Positions 14,442 through 17,118 of a DNA stretch of 17,118 nt are shown here, piece after piece. A program made the position numbers and the translations under genes. Positions within the stretch are counted from its first letter, which is position 1, and each line of letters begins with the position of its first letter. A model generated the notes under the pieces. The model was not told where the DNA came from. It worked only from the letters and a program-made list of their open reading frames with translations, and did no database searches. Source of the stretch: an uncultured Clostridia bacterium (GTDB lineage: Bacteria > Bacillota > Clostridia > Oscillospirales > Oscillospiraceae); contig CALZAG010000019.1 in NCBI GenBank assembly GCA_945613045.1, forward strand, positions 1-17,118, given 5' to 3'.

Positions 14442-15716
14442 ATGCAGTTATTCGGAAGTAAAAAAGGCGGTAAACACAGCGGCGGCGCAAAATACGAGGA
14501 TAAGAGCGCGGCTTCTGACAATCATGACGTCGAATATGAGCCCGCTTCTCAGTCCGGCAGTGTTGAGAAGATCAAGGCGAAAAGGAACAAACAAGAAAAA
14601 AAGAAGAAGACCCGCAAGGTCCTTTTGACCATACTTATAATTCTTGCTGTACTGCTCGTGGGAATATTTTTCGCGATAGAGCACTTTACCGAGGCGCCCG
14701 ATGTGGACGGTAATGGCCTTAAGGGCGATGACGGCGATAAAATCGAGGCCGGCGTCACCAACGGCCGCTACAACGGAATGTACACTTTTATGGTCGTGGG
14801 ACTCGATAAGGTCGGCAACAATACCGACACCATTATGGTCGGATGTCTCAACGTCGTTGACGGCGAGCTGAATATCATAAATATACCCCGTGATACGCTT
14901 GTAAACACAAACTACAACGTCAAGAAGATAAACTATATCTATCCCGCGTGCATCAATAATAATAAAGACGCTATCGGCGAGCTCAAGGCGGGCCTTGAGG
15001 ATATGCTCGGCTTCGGCATAGACAAATATGTGGTCGTCGATATCGCCACTGCCGAGCAGATAGTCGACACCATCGGCGGCGTTGAGTTTGACGTTCCGGT
15101 TGATATGCACTTCAAGGACCCGAAGCAGGGCCTGTATATTGACATTGACGCCGGACTGCAGAAGCTCAACGGCGAGCAGACCGTTCAGGTGCTCCGCTTC
15201 AGAAAAACCTATGCCGGCGGCGATATCCAGCGCATCGGCGTTCAGCAGGATCTCCTGAAGGCTATGGCAAGCCAGCTTCTGAGCCTCGGCAATATCCCCA
15301 ACATCGGACGCCTGATCGAGATCGTTGAAGACAATACGGAGACCGATATGACTGCGGACAACATCCGCTTCTATATCAAAGAATTCCTGCTGCTGAACAA
15401 GGATAATATAAACTTCTATACCCTTCCCGGAGACACCTCCGGCAGCATCTTCGGAATGAGCTATGTTTATCCCTACATTGACGAGTGGATCGAGCTTGTC
15501 AATGATAAGATAAATCCCTGGGAAAAGAAGATAGACGTCAGCAATATCGACATGGTGACCTACTCCAACGGAAACTTCTATTCCACCACGGGCGAGCTTA
15601 AGGGCGGAGTGACCTCCTTCATGTTCTATGAGGCCGGCACATCGGTCGCCGGAGCGGGAGTGTATCCCTATACAAGTACGAGCACCAATACTGCTAATGA
15701 GGATGATAATTCATGA
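14442..15716 (+). CDS. LytR-CpsA-Psr (LCP) family cell-wall glycopolymer ligase
   Basis: LCP proteins transfer undecaprenyl-linked polymers such as teichoic acids or capsule to peptidoglycan on the outer face of the membrane. The 424-residue protein has a basic cytoplasmic start (1-59), one membrane helix (about 60-79) and an extracellular LCP domain (about 112-285). Conserved charged residues are visible: Asp129 in NTDTIMV, Arg150-Asp151 in IPRDTLVN, Arg252 and Arg254 in LRFRK, and Asp261 and Arg264 in GDIQRIGVQQ. A further folded region (about 300-370) and a Ser/Thr-rich tail ending DDNS follow. ATG 14442 has AAGGGA at 14427-14432. It lies between nadD-yqeK and rsfS, a place LCP genes occupy in other Clostridia, and overlaps rsfS by four bases. 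The exact polymer substrate cannot be told. Confidence 0.93.
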   Translation: MQLFGSKKGGKHSGGAKYEDKSAASDNHDVEYEPASQSGSVEKIKAKRNKQEKKKKTRKVLLTILIILAVLLVGIFFAIEHFTEAPDVDGNGLKGDDGDKIEAGVTNGRYNGMYTFMVVGLDKVGNNTDTIMVGCLNVVDGELNIINIPRDTLVNTNYNVKKINYIYPACINNNKDAIGELKAGLEDMLGFGIDKYVVVDIATAEQIVDTIGGVEFDVPVDMHFKDPKQGLYIDIDAGLQKLNGEQTVQVLRFRKTYAGGDIQRIGVQQDLLKAMASQLLSLGNIPNIGRLIEIVEDNTETDMTADNIRFYIKEFLLLNKDNINFYTLPGDTSGSIFGMSYVYPYIDEWIELVNDKINPWEKKIDVSNIDMVTYSNGNFYSTTGELKGGVTSFMFYEAGTSVAGAGVYPYTSTSTNTANEDDNS

Positions 15717-16075
15717 TGACACCGAATGAAGTCGTAAAGATAGCCGCAAAGGCTCTGAGCGACAAAAAGGGTAAGGACATAACGGTCCTGAAGACGGACA
15801 AGCTCACGACTTTGTGCGATTATTTCGTCATCTGCACCGGCACCTCCTCTACCCATATAAAAGCTCTTACAGACGAGATCGACAAGGCTATGAGCGAGGC
15901 CGGCGAGCCTCCGCTCCGCCGTGAGGGTTTTCGCGGCGGCAATTGGGTGCTGCTCGATTTCGGCTGCGTCGTGGCACACGTTTTCACCGAGGAAGCAAGA
16001 GACTTCTATAAGCTGGAGCGCCTGTGGTCCGACGCCGAGGAGATAAGCCTCTCATCCCTTATAGGCCCCTGCTAA
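15713..16075 (+). CDS. rsfS: ribosomal silencing factor RsfS
   Basis: RsfS (RsfA, DUF143/Iojap) binds ribosomal protein uL14 on the 50S subunit and blocks joining with 30S when nutrients are scarce. The 120-residue protein has the full family core: DKLTTLCDYFVICTGTSSTH (about 28-47), the GFRGGNWVLLDFGCVVAHVF segment (about 73-92) and EARDFYKLERLW. The start could be ATG 15713 or the next ATG at 15716; 15713 is favoured by a GAGGA site (15699-15703) nine bases before it and by the ATGA overlap with the LCP gene. The yhbY-nadD-yqeK-rsfS order supports the call. A GC-rich hairpin spans its stop codon. Confidence 0.96.
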   Translation: MMTPNEVVKIAAKALSDKKGKDITVLKTDKLTTLCDYFVICTGTSSTHIKALTDEIDKAMSEAGEPPLRREGFRGGNWVLLDFGCVVAHVFTEEARDFYKLERLWSDAEEISLSSLIGPC

Positions 16076-16101
16076 GGGGCGTTCGGATTGCCCAGACGGG
16101 C
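16065..16101 (+). other. two short hairpins at the rsfS-leuS junction
   Basis: GCCCCT at 16065-16070 pairs with AGGGGC at 16075-16080 across a GCTA loop, including the rsfS stop codon. A second stem, GCCC at 16090-16093 with GGGC at 16098-16101, follows. Neither is followed by a T run, so they are not ordinary terminators. They may protect RNA ends or tune leuS expression. The 57-base gap is too short for a T-box riboswitch. Confidence 0.4.
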
Positions 16102-16132
16102 GAAAAAACTAACTATAAGGGAGATATAAAAA

Positions 16133-17118
16133 ATGAAATACGATTTTGCTGCAATAGAGAAAAAATGGCAGGCAATATGGGAAGAAAAGAAGCCCTACGC
16201 GGCCGTTACCGGCGATAAGAGCCGTCCCAAGTTCTACGGACTTATCGAGTTCCCGTACCCCTCCGGACAGGGACTGCACGTCGGCCACCCCAGACCCTTT
16301 ACGGCGATAGATATCGTTACGAGAAAAAAGCGTATGCAGGGCTACAACGTCCTTTTCCCCATCGGCTTTGACGCCTTCGGCCTGCCCACGGAAAACTACG
16401 CTATCCAGAACCATGTCCACCCCGCGGAGGTCACAAAGAAAAACATCAAGCACTTCACCGACCAGCTCAAAATGCTCGGCTACGGCTTCGACTGGGACCG
16501 CTGCGTGGATACCACCGACCCGCAGTATTATAAGTGGACGCAGTGGATATTCCTGCAGATGTTCAAGCACGGACTTGCCTATAAGAGCAATATGATGTCC
16601 GTCAACTGGTGCACGAGCTGCAAGTGCGTGCTCGCCAACGAGGAGGTCGTCGAGGGCGTGTGCGAGCGCTGCGGCAGCCCCGTTGTCCGCAAGGAAAAAA
16701 GCCAATGGATGCTCGCTATCACGAAGTATGCCCAGCGCCTTATCGACGACCTTGACGACGTGGATTACATCGAGCGTGTCAAGATCCAGCAGAAAAACTG
16801 GATCGGACGCTCTACCGGCTCCGAGGTCGACTTCAAGGCCACGAACGGCTGCACTCTCTCGGTGTACACCACCCGCTGCGACACTCTCTTCGGAACGACC
16901 TACATGGTCATTTCCCCCGAGCATAAGTATCTTGCCGAGTGGAAGGATCAGATAACGAACTGGGACGAGGTACAGACCTATATCGACGAGGCCTCCCGCA
17001 AATCCGACCTTGAGCGCACTCAGCTCAGCAAGGACAAGACCGGCGTTCGTATTGAGGGCATCGAGGTCATAAACCCCGTTACCGAAAAGGCCATGCCGCT
17101 GTTCGTGTCCGACTATGT
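16133..17118 (+). CDS. leuS: leucyl-tRNA synthetase, N-terminal 328 residues (cut by window edge)
   Basis: LeuRS charges tRNA-Leu with leucine and edits mischarged tRNA. The reading frame is open to the right edge, giving 328 complete codons of an expected 800 or more. The HIGH motif reads HVGH (49-52) in FPYPSGQGLHVGHPRPFTAID. A zinc-binding set follows with Cys160, Cys163, Cys177 and Cys180. The editing (CP1) domain begins near 225 and contains TTRCDTLFG at 246-254, with Thr246, Thr247 and Thr251 matching the editing threonines of E. coli at 247, 248 and 252. The usual Pro in TTRPDT is Cys249 here, which I recall in other clostridial LeuRS. ATG 16133 has AAGGGAG at 16117-16123. The catalytic KMSKS motif and tRNA-binding parts lie outside the window. 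Confidence 0.97.
   Translation, partial: MKYDFAAIEKKWQAIWEEKKPYAAVTGDKSRPKFYGLIEFPYPSGQGLHVGHPRPFTAIDIVTRKKRMQGYNVLFPIGFDAFGLPTENYAIQNHVHPAEVTKKNIKHFTDQLKMLGYGFDWDRCVDTTDPQYYKWTQWIFLQMFKHGLAYKSNMMSVNWCTSCKCVLANEEVVEGVCERCGSPVVRKEKSQWMLAITKYAQRLIDDLDDVDYIERVKIQQKNWIGRSTGSEVDFKATNGCTLSVYTTRCDTLFGTTYMVISPEHKYLAEWKDQITNWDEVQTYIDEASRKSDLERTQLSKDKTGVRIEGIEVINPVTEKAMPLFVSDY

Noticed and set aside
16877..16885. Cys in place of Pro in the LeuRS editing motif (TTRCDT)
   Set aside because: I recall the same variant in other clostridial leucyl-tRNA synthetases, and the editing threonines are kept, so it is likely a clade trait and not a defect.

Overview
The window is a gene-dense, single-strand stretch of bacterial housekeeping DNA. 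It looks like a Clostridia-type Firmicute with a fairly GC-rich genome, probably close to the Oscillospiraceae/Ruminococcaceae. The reasons are the gene families (folate-dependent TrmFO, an LCP wall protein, a YqeK HD domain, RsfS, DprA next to TopA), the strong purine-rich Shine-Dalgarno sites, the use of GTG and TTG starts, and G/C-ending codons. The taxonomic call is an inference from these traits, not a database match. I found no mobile element, CRISPR array, tRNA or rRNA.

Layout. Bases 1-95 hold two back-to-back hairpins, at least one an intrinsic terminator, and possibly the last codons of an upstream gene. A sigma-A-like promoter follows (108-137) and starts the transcription unit so close to the first ATG that the first message may be leaderless. 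All further genes are on the + strand with very short gaps or overlaps: a TrmH/SpoU RNA methyltransferase, dprA, topA, trmFO, plsX, rnc, an orphan radical SAM gene, smc, ftsY, an XTP/dITP pyrophosphatase (rdgB), yhbY, a fused nadD-yqeK, an LCP-family gene, rsfS, and the first 328 codons of leuS, which runs off the right edge. No gap exceeds about 60 bases and no clear terminator is visible after base 85, so the whole window may be one long operon with internal promoters. I see good candidates inside dprA, just before smc, and inside the yqeK part of nadD-yqeK.

How the genes fit together. The set covers chromosome maintenance (DprA, TopA, SMC), RNA modification and processing (TrmH-like, TrmFO, RNase III), ribosome assembly and silencing (YhbY, RsfS), translation (LeuRS), membrane lipid and protein targeting (PlsX, FtsY), NAD and nucleotide hygiene (NadD, YqeK, RdgB), and cell-wall polymer attachment (LCP). 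In Bacillus subtilis these genes lie in three or more separate clusters (dprA-topA-trmFO; plsX...rnc-smc-ftsY; yhbY-nadD-yqeK-rsfS). Here they are joined, and genes usual in those clusters (fabD, fabG, acpP, xerC, ffh) are missing from the junctions.

I do not see a convincing new biological system. The most noteworthy points are an SMC protein with both coiled-coil arms shortened by about the same amount (roughly 90 residues each by comparison with remembered B. subtilis landmarks), an intact two-domain NadD-YqeK fusion, a DprA with altered signature residues, an unassigned radical SAM gene translationally coupled to rnc, and a set of internal promoters whose spacing is close to ideal.
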